Shown here in pieces: positions 45,362-55,350 of a stretch of DNA of 64,000 bases. The notes beneath the pieces are model-generated. The model did no database searches. It had not been told where the DNA came from and was given only the letters and a program-made list of their open reading frames with translations. The translations under genes were made by a program, and so were the position numbers. Within the stretch, counting starts at the first letter, position 1. Each line of letters opens with the position of its first letter. Source of the DNA: Schistocerca nitens (taxonomy: Eukaryota; Arthropoda; Insecta; Orthoptera; Acrididae); the NCBI RefSeq assembly GCF_023898315.1, contig NC_064622.1, positions 275,085,503 to 275,149,502 on the forward strand, given 5' to 3'.

Positions 45362-45363
45362 TA

Positions 45364-46731
45364 CACTACTGGCCATTAAAATTGCTACACCAAGAAGAAA
45401 TGCTGATCATAAACGGGTATTCATTGGACAAATATATTATACTAGAACTGACATGTGATTGCATATTCACGCAATTTGGGTGCAAAGCTCCTGACAAATC
45501 AGTACCCAGAACAACCACCTCTGGCCGTAATAACGGCCTTGATACGCCTGGGCATTGAGTCAAACAGAGCTTGGATGGCGTGTACAGGTACAGCTGCCCA
45601 TGCAGCTTCAACACGATACCACAGTTCGTCAAGAGTAGTGACGGGCGTATTGTGACGAGGCAGTTGCTCGGCCACCATTGACCAGACGTTTTCAATTGGT
45701 GAGAGTTCTGGAGAATGTGCTGGCCAAGGCAGCAGTCGAACATTTTCTGTATCCAGAAAGGCCCGTACAGGACCTGCAACGTGCGGTCGTGCATTATCCT
45801 GCTGAAATGTAGGGTTTCGCCGGGATCGAATGAAGGGTAGAGCCACGGGTCGTAATACATCTGAAATGTAACGTCCACTGTTCAAAGTGCCGTCAAGGCG
45901 AACAAGAGGTGACCGAGACGTGTAACCAATTGCACCCCATACCATCACGCCGGGTGATACGCCAGTATGGCGACGACGACTACACGCTTCCAATGTGCGT
46001 TCACCGCGATGTCGCCAAACATGGATGCGACCATCATGATGCTGTACACAGAACCTGGATTCATCCGAAAAAATGACGTTTTGCCATTCGTGCACCCTGG
46101 TTCGTCGTTGAGTACACCATCGCAGGCGCTCCTGTTTGTGATGCAGCGACAAGGATAACCCGAGCCGTGGTCTCCGAGCTGACAGTCCATGCTGCTGCAA
46201 ACATCGTCGAACTGTTCGTACAGATGGTTGTTGTCTTACCAACGTCCCCATCTGTTGACTCAGAGATCGAGACATGGCTGCACGATCCGTTACAGCCACG
46301 CGGATAAGATGCCTGTCATCTCGACTGCTAGTGATACGAGGCCGTTGGGATGCAGCACGGCGTTCCGTATTACCCTCCTGAACCCACCGATTCCATATTC
46401 TTCTAACAGTCATTGGATCTCGACCAACGCGAGCAGCAATGTCGCGATATGATAAACCGGAAACGTGATGGTACGCATTTCTCCTCCTAACACGAGGCAT
46501 CAGAGCAACGTTTCACCAGGCAACGCCGGTCAACTACTGTTTGTGTATGAGAAATCGGTTGGAAACTTTCTTCATGTCAGCACGTAGTAGGTGTCACCAC
46601 CGGCGCCAACCTTGTGTGAATGCTCTGAAAAGCTAATCATTTGCATATCATAGCATCTTCTTCCTGTCGGTTAAATTTCGCGTCTGTAGCACGTCATTTT
46701 CGTGGTGTAGCAATTTTAATGGTCAGTAGTG
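45364..46731 (-). mobile_element. Tc1-like transposon, nearly intact
   Basis: TIRs CACTACTGGCCATTAAAATT and CACTACTGACCATTAAAATT (right, reversed) with TA at 45362-45363 and 46732-46733; 1368 bp in total. It carries one uninterrupted transposase frame at 45499-46500. It is the best-preserved DNA transposon in the window. Confidence 0.95.
45499..46500 (-). CDS. Tc1-family transposase (333 codons)
   Basis: Open from MPRVRRRNAYHHVSG to ARGGCSGY and a stop. The first HTH is LSYRDIAARVGRDPMTVRRI. The second HTH region includes QQPSVRTVRRCLQQHGLSAR with a GL-ARRP hook. FSDESRFCVQHHDGRIHVWR (about residues 148-167) has the first Asp, FQQDNARPHVAGPVRAFLD (about 238-256) the second, and WPAHSPELSPIENVWSMVAE (about 264-283) the Glu of DD34E. 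Compared with the Tc1 at 33636-34337, about 13 residues are missing before the first HTH (the DFERGRIVGMREAG stretch), removing its first helix. DNA binding may therefore be impaired although the catalytic core looks complete. It would act in the nucleus, cutting at the TIRs and inserting at TA. Confidence 0.93.
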   Translation of the reverse strand: MPRVRRRNAYHHVSGLSYRDIAARVGRDPMTVRRIWNRWVQEGNTERRAASQRPRITSSRDDRHLIRVAVTDRAAMSRSLSQQMGTLVRQQPSVRTVRRCLQQHGLSARRPRLGLSLSLHHKQERLRWCTQRRTRVHEWQNVIFSDESRFCVQHHDGRIHVWRHRGERTLEACSRRRHTGVSPGVMVWGAIGYTSRSPLVRLDGTLNSGRYISDVLRPVALPFIRSRRNPTFQQDNARPHVAGPVRAFLDTENVRLLPWPAHSPELSPIENVWSMVAEQLPRHNTPVTTLDELWYRVEAAWAAVPVHAIQALFDSMPRRIKAVITARGGCSGY

Positions 46732-46733
46732 TA

Positions 46734-46934
46734 CAAACTGTTCAGGAAATAATTTACACACCTTCATGTCTGCACTCATGAATGAGTTTGCTTTCAACGG
46801 CAAAGAGAATGAAAGAATGCACTTTACGAAACGAAATTAAAATAATAATTTTATAGCGAATTAAAAAGGAAACAATAAGCAAAATAATGACAGGCAGTTC
46901 GAAAGTGCACACACTGAAATCAAAACCAGCTGTT
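46734..46934. other. Short unassigned stretch
   Basis: AT-rich; nothing recognised. Confidence 0.3.
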
Positions 46935-47095
46935 GTGTACCGTTCAGTACCACGCTTTGTAGCATTTTTAGATACTCCTCGACATGATATCCTCAAGCTG
47001 ATCAAGACGTTGCTGCTCAAAGCCGTCCCACATTCGACGGCAGTCCTCCTGAGATCATTCAGTGTTGCGGAATTCAAATTGTTTCCAAGCATGCC
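46935..47095 (-). mobile_element. Tc1 transposase C-terminal fragment
   Basis: The minus strand gives MLGNNLNSATLNDLRRTAVE and, after a one-base shift, RRMWDGFEQQRLDQLEDIMS. This matches the layout of Tc1 C-termini (TLxxLRRxxxEEW.x.PQQRLDxLxxSMPRR). No TIR found. Confidence 0.5.
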
Positions 47096-47124
47096 CAGTT
47101 GGTTTCATGTTGTTGTTGTGGTCT

Positions 47125-49134
47125 TCAGTCCTGAGACTGGTTTGATGCAGCTCTCCATGCTACTCTATCCTGTGCAAGCTTCTTCATCTCCCAGTACCTA
47201 CTGCAACCTACATCCTTCTGAATCTGCTTAGTGTATTCATCTCTTGGTCTCCCTCTACGATTTTTACCCTCCACGCTGCCCTCCAATGCTAAATTTGTGA
47301 TCCCTTGATGCCTCAAAACATGTCCTACCAACCGATCCCTTCTTCTAGTCAAGTTGTGCCACAAACTTCTCTTCTCCCCAATCCTATTCAATACCTCCTC
47401 ATTAGTTACGTGATCTACCCACCTTATCTTCAGCATTCTTCTGTAGCACCACATTTCGAAAGCTTCTATTCTCTTCTTGTCCAAACTGGTTATCGTCCAT
47501 GTTTCACTTCCATACATGGCCACACTCCATACAAATACTTTCAGAAACGACTTCCTGACACTTAAATCTATACTCGATGTTAACAAATTTCTCTTCTTCA
47601 GAAACGATTTCCTTGCCATTGCCAGTCTACATTTTATATCCTCTCTACTTCGACCATCATCAGTTATTTTACTCCCTAAATAGCAAAACTCCTTTACTAC
47701 TTTAAGTGTCTCATTTCCTAATCTAATCCCCTCAGCATCACCCGATTTAATTTGACTACATTCCATTATCCTCGTTTTGCTTTTGTTGATGTTCATCTTA
47801 TATCCTCCTTTCAAGACACTGTCCATTCCGTTCAACTGCTCTTCCAAGTCTTTTGCTGTCTCTGACAGAATTACAATGTCATCGGCGAACCTCAAAGTTT
47901 TTACTTCTTCTCCATGAATTTTAATACCTACTCCGAATTTTTCTTTTGTTTCCTTTACTGCTTGCTCAATATACAGATTGAATAACATCGGGGAGAGGCT
48001 ACAACCCTGTCTCACTCCTTTCCCAACCACTGCTTCCCTTTCATGCCCCTCGACTCTTATAACTGCCATCTGGTTTCTGTACAAATTGTAAATAGCCTTT
48101 CGCTCCCTGTATTTTACCCCTGCCACCTTCAGAATTTGAAAGAGAGTATTCCAGTTAACGTTGTCAAAAGCTTTCTCTAAGTCTACAAATGCTAGAAACG
48201 TAGGTTTGCCTTTTCTTAATCTTTCTTCTAAGATAAGTCGTAAGGTTAGTATTGCCTCCTCACGTGTACCAACATTTCTACGGAATCCAAACTGATCTTC
48301 CCCGAGGTCCGCATCTACCAGTTTTTCCATTCGTCTGTAAAGAATTCGCGTTAGTATTTTGCAGCTGTGACTTATGAAACTGATAGTTCGGTAATTTTCA
48401 CATCTGTCAACACCTGCTTTCTTTGGGATTGGAATTATTATATTCTTCTTGAAGTCTGTGGATATTTCGCCTGTCTCATACATCTTGCTCACCAGATGGT
48501 AGAGTTTTGTCATGACTGGCTCTCCCAAGGCCATCAGTAGTTCTATTGGAATGTTGTCTACTCCCGGGGCCTTGTTTCGACTCAGGTCTTTCAGTGCTCT
48601 GTCAAACTCTTCACGCAGTATCTTATCTCCCATTTCATCTTCATCTACATCGTCTTCCATTTCCATAATACTGTCCTCAAGTACATCGCCCTTGTATAAA
48701 CCCTCTATATACTCCTTCCACCTTTCTGCCTTCCCTTCTTTGCTTAGAACTGGGTTGCCATCTGAGCTCTTGATATTCATACAAGTGGTTCTCTTCTCTC
48801 CAAAGGTCTCTTTAATTTTCCTGTAGGCAGTATCTATCTTACCCCTAGTGAGACAAGCCTCTACATCCTTACATTTGTCCTCTAGCCATCCATGCTTAGC
48901 CATTTTGCACTTTCTGTCGATCTCATTTTTGAGACGTTTGTATTCCCTTTTGCCTGCTTCATGTACTGCATTTTTATATTTTCTCCTTTCATCAATTAAA
49001 TTCAATATTTCTTCTGTTCCATTTCTATTAGCCCTCGTCTTTTTACCTACTTGATCCTCTGCTGCCTTCACTACTTCATCCCTCAGAGCTACCCATTCTT
49101 CTTCTACTGTATTTCTTTCCCTCATTCCTGTCAA
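47125..49134 (-). CDS. RTE LINE reverse transcriptase domain
   Basis: About 669 codons; the upstream start is arbitrary (TTG) since this is the C-terminal part of one protein. RT blocks in order: LSRNKAPGVDNIPIELL, NYRTISFISHSCKILTRILY, FLAFVDLEKAFDNVNWN (first Asp), VGKGVRQGCSLSPMLFNLYI, TLRFADDIVILSETA (FADD intact), CYLGSKITDDGRS, and the C-terminal EMWCYRRMLKIRWVDH with GRPRDEYTKQIQKDVGCSRY. There is no internal stop. This is unusually well kept for this window. Confidence 0.94.
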   Translation of the reverse strand: MTGMRERNTVEEEWVALRDEVVKAAEDQVGKKTRANRNGTEEILNLIDERRKYKNAVHEAGKREYKRLKNEIDRKCKMAKHGWLEDKCKDVEACLTRGKIDTAYRKIKETFGEKRTTCMNIKSSDGNPVLSKEGKAERWKEYIEGLYKGDVLEDSIMEMEDDVDEDEMGDKILREEFDRALKDLSRNKAPGVDNIPIELLMALGEPVMTKLYHLVSKMYETGEISTDFKKNIIIPIPKKAGVDRCENYRTISFISHSCKILTRILYRRMEKLVDADLGEDQFGFRRNVGTREEAILTLRLILEERLRKGKPTFLAFVDLEKAFDNVNWNTLFQILKVAGVKYRERKAIYNLYRNQMAVIRVEGHEREAVVGKGVRQGCSLSPMLFNLYIEQAVKETKEKFGVGIKIHGEEVKTLRFADDIVILSETAKDLEEQLNGMDSVLKGGYKMNINKSKTRIMECSQIKSGDAEGIRLGNETLKVVKEFCYLGSKITDDGRSREDIKCRLAMARKSFLKKRNLLTSSIDLSVRKSFLKVFVWSVAMYGSETWTITSLDKKRIEAFEMWCYRRMLKIRWVDHVTNEEVLNRIGEKRSLWHNLTRRRDRLVGHVLRHQGITNLALEGSVEGKNRRGRPRDEYTKQIQKDVGCSRYWEMKKLAQDRVAWRAASNQSQD

Positions 49135-49142
49135 TTGTTCCC

Positions 49143-50072
49143 TTATGCTCTCCCTACAACCTCTGGTTCTTTCAGTTTATCCAGGTCCCATCTCCTTAAA
49201 TTCCCACCTTTTTGCAGTTTCTTCAGTTTCAATCTGCAGTTCATAACCAATAGATTGTGGTCAGAATCCACATCTGCCCCTGGAAATGTCTTACAATTTA
49301 AAACATGGTTCCTAAATCTCTGTCTTACCATTATATAATCTATCTGATACCTTTTAGTATCTCCAGGATTCTTCCAGGTATACAACCTTCTTTTATGATT
49401 CTTGAACCAAGTGTTAGCTATGATTAAGTTATGCTCTGTGCAAAATTCTACAAGGCGGCTTCCTCTTTCATTTCTTCCCCCCAATCCATATTCACCTACT
49501 ATGTTTCCTTCTCTCCCTTTTCCTACTGACGAATTCCAGTCACCCATGACTATTAAATTTTCGTCTCCCTTCACTACCTGAATAATTTCTTTTATCTCGT
49601 CATACATTTCATCAATTTCTTCATCATCTGCAGAGCTAGTTGGCATATAAACTTGTACTACTGTAGTAGGCATGGGCTTTGTGTCTATCTTGGCCACAAT
49701 AATGCGTTCACTATGCTGTTTGTAGTAGCTAACCCGCACTCCTATTTTTTTATTCATTATTAAACCTACTCCTGCATTACCCCTATTTGATTTTGTATTT
49801 ATAACCCTGTAATCACCTGACCAAAAGTCTTGTTCCTCCTGCCACCGAACTTCACTAATTCCCACTATATCTAACTTTAACCTATCCATTTCCCTTTTTA
49901 AATTTTCTAACCTACCTGCCCGATTAAGGGATCTGACATTCCACGCTCCGATCCGTAGAATGCCAGTTTTCTTTCTCCTGATAACGACGTCCTCTTGAGT
50001 AGTCCCCGCCCGCAGATCCGAATGGGGGACTATTTTACCTCCGGAATATTTTACCCAAGAGGACGCCATCAT
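49143..50072 (-). CDS. RTE LINE apurinic-like endonuclease domain
   Basis: 309 codons from MMASSWVKYSGGKIVP. Blocks of the exonuclease-endonuclease-phosphatase fold are in order: IGAWNVRSLNRAGRLE (catalytic Asn), IVGISEVRWQEE (Glu), VQVYMPTSSADD, VMGDWNSSVGKGREGN (Asp/Asn), YQIDYIMVRQRF and ADVDSDHNLLVMN (Asp-His). All key residues look present. It nicks target DNA to prime reverse transcription. The frame ends at GRA-stop because of the break before the RT part. Confidence 0.92.
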   Translation of the reverse strand: MMASSWVKYSGGKIVPHSDLRAGTTQEDVVIRRKKTGILRIGAWNVRSLNRAGRLENLKREMDRLKLDIVGISEVRWQEEQDFWSGDYRVINTKSNRGNAGVGLIMNKKIGVRVSYYKQHSERIIVAKIDTKPMPTTVVQVYMPTSSADDEEIDEMYDEIKEIIQVVKGDENLIVMGDWNSSVGKGREGNIVGEYGLGGRNERGSRLVEFCTEHNLIIANTWFKNHKRRLYTWKNPGDTKRYQIDYIMVRQRFRNHVLNCKTFPGADVDSDHNLLVMNCRLKLKKLQKGGNLRRWDLDKLKEPEVVGRA

Positions 50073-50790
50073 TATTTAATCATACAGTAAAGCTGCATGT
50101 CCTCGGGAAAAATTACGGCTGTAGTTTCCCCTTGCTTTCAGCCGTTCGCAGTACCAGCACAGCAAGGCCGTTTTGGTTAATGTTACAAGGCCAGATCGGT
50201 CAATCATCCAGACTGTTGCCCCTGCAACTACTGAAAAGGCTGCTGCCCCTCTTCAGGAACCACATGTTTGTCTGGCCTCTCAACAGATACCCCTCCGTTG
50301 TGGTTGCACCTACGGTACGGCCATCTGTATCGCTGAGGCACGCAAGCCTCCCCACCAACGGCAAAGTCCATGGTTCATGGCAACACATAATAACGGTCGC
50401 TCCATTGGGTTCAGTCGTGGCTCCTGGAGGTAGTTTATGAGACAGGGCGGGTGCCAGTGTATTGTCGTCTTGGAAGGGGAAATCATCGCTGGAATGTTGA
50501 CAGTTATGCTACACAATAGTGATGAGAGACGTGCTGTGTCCTTTCCTGATACCATCCTAATAGATGGCTGAACAAAAATTCATGCTGAACCAGTGGAATC
50601 GCATGAGTGAGATCCACACTGTCTAATTTCTTCTTTACAAGAGGTGGAGCCCCTCCACGCCCACACCGGCATGATGGCCAACTCAAAAGGTCTACTGCCA
50701 TCTCAGCATAAGGGTTAGTTTTCACTAAAGTGAGGTATCGCAAGATGTGGGTACTGCGATGTTTGCGTATGTCTAATTAAGGTTAATCAT

Positions 50791-51348
50791 TAATACGCGC
50801 TCATCTGGAGATATATTGGGTCGAAAGTCGAATGGAGGGTAGCTGTTTGAAGGGCAGAGGAAAAAAAGTGCCAAGGCAAGCGCCAAGGGGAAAAAAAGCC
50901 TCTGCGATACTTAGGTCGGGTAGTAAGAGCAGTAGCGGACGTCTTGCTGCCTGCGACAGGTCATACAAAGGTAGGGTTTGTTAGTAGTGGGTTTCATGCA
51001 TGTCGATATCTTTGACGGTGAGCGGTGCTGTTACTCGGCGGCTGCCGCTAGATGCTGGTTTTGATGTCTCGGTCAGCGTCAGCATACCCGTAACAGTTAG
51101 TTAGGTTCATGACTGTTTTGTGTCCGATAGGTCATATATCAGATGCACAGTGTAGGGTGATGTTGGCGATTTGGTTGTGGGTCAGTGGGCGAGCTTGTCG
51201 GTTTCCTTGTTGGTCGGCTTTAATAGCAGCTGGTATATCCAGTCAACGTTGCTGATATGCAGGGGCTTGGCGACGTTTGTCGCTTGTTGGTGTATGTTAG
51301 CTTGCTAGTAGTGTCTTTGGCCGCTTATGCTTCCACCTATGGTTGTGA
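50791..51348. other. Unassigned intronic DNA
   Basis: No gene or repeat recognised. Slightly GT-rich on the plus strand. Confidence 0.3.
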
Positions 51349-51350
51349 TA

Positions 51351-52632
51351 CTGTCTAATAAAAAGTATCTGAATATCTATTAGTGAACATTAATATGAGG
51401 TATGCCCCACCCTTCGCCTTAATAACGGCTTGAACTCTGCCGGGGATCTCTCAATGGGTTGTCTGATTGTCTGTGATGGAATGGGTTCTCATTCTCCCTC
51501 ATCAGCCGAAACCAGAGAAGGTGGTTATGTTCGATGCTGGGGTCTGGAGCGGCCTCGACGTTCTAACTCGATCCAAAGGTGTTTCATTAGGTTCAGGTCA
51601 GAACTCCGGGCAGGATAGACCATTTTAGAAATGCTAATGTCCATAAACTACTGCCTCACAGATGCTGCTGGTGGTAAGTTCCTATGGGGCCAAACTGCTG
51701 AGGTCATCGGTCCCTAAGCTTACACACTACTTAATCTAACTTAAAATAACTTACGCTAAGGACAACACACACACCCATGCCCGAGGTAGAACTCCAACCT
51801 CCGACAGTGGGAGCCGCGCAAACCGTCGCAAGGTGCCCCGACCGCGCGGCTATCACGAGCGGCCTCACAGATGCTACTTTGTGACCAGTTGCGTTGTTAT
51901 GCTGACACAAATAAACAATGTCTCCGAAAACCACTTCCTCCGTACTTCACTGTTGGCACTACACATGATAAGTAATGTTCTCTAGACATTTCCCAAAGGC
52001 AAACCTTTCCATCGAATTGCCACAGGATGTAGCATGATTGATCATTCGTTTCCAGTCATCCACTGTCTAGTGGCGTCCCCCTTTACCCCACCTCAGGCTT
52101 CGCTTAACATTGACCATGGAAATGTGTGATTTAGGGGAGGCTGCTCGACTACTGTACCTCATTCTTCTTAACTCCCTACTCACAATCATTGTGCTGGCTG
52201 GATTGCAGGTAGCACTGGCACTCCGGAGCTCACTACTGGTTCCTTCCGATGATTTCATGCAATTTGTTACAACCACCCTCCGCAATGTTCGACGGCCCCA
52301 GTCCGTCAGTACATGATGTCTGCCTGGTCTTGGTTTAGCTGTGGTCCTTCCTTCGCGTTCCTATTTGACTGTCACATCAATAACAGTCGAATTGGGCAGC
52401 TTTAGAAGGGTTCAAATGTTCCTGATGCATTTGTTACTCAGATGACATGCAATGATTAGTCCACGTTCAAAATCACTGAGCTCTCCTGACTTATCAGTTT
52501 CGCTGCTACTGCTTCTCTACTGACAGCACAGTACTCCCCGCCTCCTTTTAGTCTGACAGATCTGAGACATGTAATATTTAACTGTTTATTCTGCTTTATA
52601 TAGGAATGTCCGGATACTTTGGCCAGATAGTG
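51351..52632 (-). mobile_element. Tc1-like transposon, degenerate, with SINE
   Basis: Ends CTGTCTAATAAAAAGTATCT and (right, reversed) CACTATCTGGCCAAAGTATC, with TA on both sides. The minus strand has SDFERGLIIACHLSNKCIR-like sequence near 52440-52490, TVDDWKRMINHATSC near 52050 (the WSDE block is missing after it) and VPTVKYGGSG near 51940. Many breaks. The same TIR type closes at 6907. Confidence 0.78.
51667..51862 (-). mobile_element. SINE subfamily 2 inside the Tc1, 13-bp TSD
   Basis: The minus-strand head GCCGCTCGTGATAGCCGCGC is complete, box B region is GGAGGTTGGAGTTCTACCTC, and the body has AGCGTAAGTTATTTTAAGTT and GGGACCGATGACCTCAGCAG. CCTCACAGATGCT is repeated exactly at 51654-51666 and 51863-51875. 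Confidence 0.93.
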
Positions 52633-52634
52633 TA

Positions 52635-53522
52635 TATAGATACTTGGCCGTGTCCACTCTCTTTTACAAAGGCCGTATGGTGACAGGCAAACCCTGAAGT
52701 CGCCGGCGAAGAGAATGCAACAGCACTGACCCAAATCCCATTTCAAGTGTTCCCCTGCCGACATCCACGGCGCACCATGCCTAACGTTGTTCTTAGTGGA
52801 CGCCCACAGGCCACATTGGTTGTGTTGTGTACTGTTTGGGTCGGCGCAGCCCTCCTAGTTGTACTCCAAAAGGCAGCGAGTAGTTCTGTTGCATTTTCCT
52901 CGGGAATGTCTAACTTGTAGTTAGAGGTCATCAGCGGCGTGATCATCGCGAGACCTAACATCAGTGTTTTTTATCTCACGATAGCTGAATTTTCGAATTA
53001 CGTCGCTCTCGTGTACTCCCAATTCGGAGGCAATCCCTTGTGCCCGTTAATCTTTTTGTGTAAAATGACTATGCGTTACGGCGGAAGCTTGAAATGGCCG
53101 TTCGAGGCATTTTGACGGACTGATCTGTATACACAAGCGGCAATGATTGTAGTCACCGCCCCGCTACTAAAGTGCACTGAGAATGTAGGTTTAATTTTGT
53201 TTTCACCACGTAGGTGGCTGTACTTAGCAACATCTTACGGTCCAAAATATGTTGAGAACGAAGTTTCCGAAGGAGAAAACTCAAACTGCGCAATCCATGA
53301 GGGTGGTGCAAAGCAATTTTTAAGCACGGTTTACTTAAAGTTTTCAATAAAATTCCCAGTACTGGTCATCATTAGAAACCACTCTAGAATCTATTTCTAC
53401 CATATGGCTTCTAAAGTCTGAATACATTAATCTCCAATGCCTAGAAAAGCACTTCAGCTGGAGTAAAATCATTGTCCTTAAATCCAAGTCTTTAAATTTG
53501 GAAACAAAACAAAATCATTGAC
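52635..53522. other. Unassigned intronic DNA
   Basis: No family recognised. A 92-codon frame at 53143-53421 has no domain. Confidence 0.3.
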
Positions 53523-54138
53523 CAGGGACGTTCCGAAAGTAAGTTTCGTCAAAGTTTTTGAAACATAAAATGGTACACCATGTGGCTCAAACGAACGCCG
53601 TATGAACCGTTGCTGTTTCAGCGACGCAACGGGCGTCATCGGAGGAGGAATTAACACATGCGTAGAGTGCAGCAGCAGACCGACAGCGCCGACGTTATTC
53701 GAGCACACTTCACAATGACAGATGGACGTGTAATGACGTCGTGGTTGACAGTGGAAGTGCGTCGAATGGGCATGTGGGACCTTTGTGTCTGTCTTTCACT
53801 AATGCCTACAGACTGTGCATGATCAGCAGCTCATGTCTCGTCAAATGGTTGGTCGCTGATGTTGCTTGTTCAGAGAAGAAGGGCAAAGTGTGGAAGATGG
53901 AGGTCGAAGTGGGTCTCTCTTCACGTCCACGAATGAAAACATTGCTTGAGTACAGGTCATGGTATTAGCGGACAGGCACATACGGTGTCAGACTTGGTAT
54001 ATACTTTGAGCACTGGCCGTGCTCAGACCCATCACAAGCTCCATGATGTGTTGGGTCACCTAAAATTTTCTGCAAGATGGGTGCCAAGAAATCTGATCCC
54101 GGATCACAAGAGTGCAGGAATGGGAATCAGGCTCGGTC

Positions 54139-54311
54139 GCCGGCCGCTGGTGGCCGAGCGGTTCTGGCGCTACAGTCTGGAACCGCGCGACCGCTACGGT
54201 CGCAGGTTCGAATCCTGCCTCGGGCATGGATGTGTGTGTTGTCCTTAGGTTGGTTAGGTTTAAGTAGTTCTAAGTTGAGTCCCATAGTGCTCAGAGCCAT
54301 TTGAACCATTT
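54139..54311 (+). mobile_element. SINE subfamily 1, internally deleted, 12-bp TSD
   Basis: GCCGGCCGCTGGTGGCCGAG head and perfect box B GGTTCGAATCC. About 30 bp are missing after AGTTCTAAGTT (the GGGGACTGATGACC block). TCAGGCTCGGTC is repeated exactly at 54127-54138 and 54312-54323. Confidence 0.94.
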
Positions 54312-54605
54312 TCAGGCTCGGTCACTTGTTGCGGTGCGCACGAGAGAAAAATGAATTCCTGTTCAGAATCATCAAAGGTGATTAGACCACTTTACCCATG
54401 TATCTAATGCCTTTTCAATTACGTGGAAGCATCCCAGTTCACCGATGAAGAAAGAAAATTCAAAGTGTCACCCTACGCAAGAAAGGCTGTGACCACAGTG
54501 TTCTGTGACGCAAACGGTGTGATTCTCCTCGATTCGATTTCATCCAGCAAGGGACCATCAATGCAGCACGCTACTGCGACATTCTCAGCAAACTTAGGTC
54601 CTGAC

Positions 54606-54813
54606 TGCAAAATGTTTATTCATATGACCGGTTTCGCTTCCTTTAGAACCATCTTCAGATCTGATATTTCGGTTACAAGAGTAACCCGTCCACATATGTG
54701 ACGCAGCTTGTGAAAGTTGCTGTATTTGGACGGGTTACTCTTGTAACCGAAATATCAGATCTGAAGATGGTTCTAAAGGAAGTGAAACCGGTCATATGAA
54801 TAAACATTTTGCA
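54606..54813. mobile_element. Palindromic MITE with 91-bp arms
   Basis: 54606-54696 and 54723-54813 are near-perfect reverse complements (I see two mismatches, at CGCTTCC/GGAAGTG and CACATA/TATTTG) with a 26-bp loop. Ends TGCAAAATGTTTATTCATAT. It interrupts the mariner transposase between ANLGPDC-like sequence and 54814. No TA or longer TSD is obvious. Confidence 0.88.
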
Positions 54814-55350
54814 ATCAAGGCGGATTAAAAGTTATATTGTAAAATCACTGATAGCGGCTATTCTATCAGACATTATGTCTGTTTTTGCAAAACATAGGTC
54901 CACCATTCGACGAAAGAGACCAGGGCTCTTGGGTGAAGGTGGTGTGCTGTTGGACGACATCGCAAAATCACACACAGCAAGGCTCACACAGAATCAGGCT
55001 CGTCGCTTCGTATGGGAGAGACTGGATCACCCGTGCTACAGCCCCGATCTTGCCCCGTCGGTCTTTCACCTGTTCACTGCACTGAAAGCCACACTCTCGG
55101 GACGTCACTTCCAAACCAGTGCTGAGGTGGAGCAGGCTGTGCAACAGTTTCTTGCCTCTCAGGGCACCGAGTTTTACCAGAGTGGCTTTTTCAAAGCTAT
55201 TGCACGCGGCGACAAATGTCTCAATGTCAATGGCGACCATGTCGAAAAATAGTGCAAGGTGTATAGCTCATGCTTCCATGGTGTATTTGTTTTTGGCAAT
55301 AAAGTTTCCATGTGGAAAACAATGACGAAACCTACTTTCGGAACGTCCCT

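Larger units (their letters stand above)
47108..50790 (-). mobile_element. RTE-type LINE, near full length, one frame break
   Basis: From the minus strand: a 5' region of about 700 bp (about 50790-50073, GC-balanced, no long frame), the endonuclease part (49143-50072), the RT part (47125-49134), then a short 3' UTR ending in (CAA)n at 47109-47118. The two coding parts lie in different frames and would be one protein of about 990 residues in an active element; the break is near 49150. The upstream boundary is estimated. The same family gave 5929-6643. Elements of this kind are often annotated in insect genomes as craniofacial development protein 2-like, which is RTE-derived. Confidence 0.9.
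53524..55350 (+). mobile_element. mariner-like transposon with a SINE and a hairpin MITE inside
   Basis: Ends AGGGACGTTCCGAAAGTAAG and (right, reversed) AGGGACGTTCCGAAAGTAGG. The transposase is badly broken. An HTH/linker stretch near 53950-54110 has HHKLHDVLGHLKFSARWVPR, then FLFRIIKGD (first Asp region, about 54360). WERLDHPCYSPDLAPSVFHL at about 55012-55070 is the third block of mariners (SPDLAP). The C-terminus runs to about 55250 (FYQSGFFKAIARGDKCLNVN). Inserts at 54139-54311 and 54606-54813. Confidence 0.85.

Noticed and set aside
47305-49338. Plus-strand frames across 47305-49338
   Set aside because: They are shadows of the minus-strand RTE reverse transcriptase frame.
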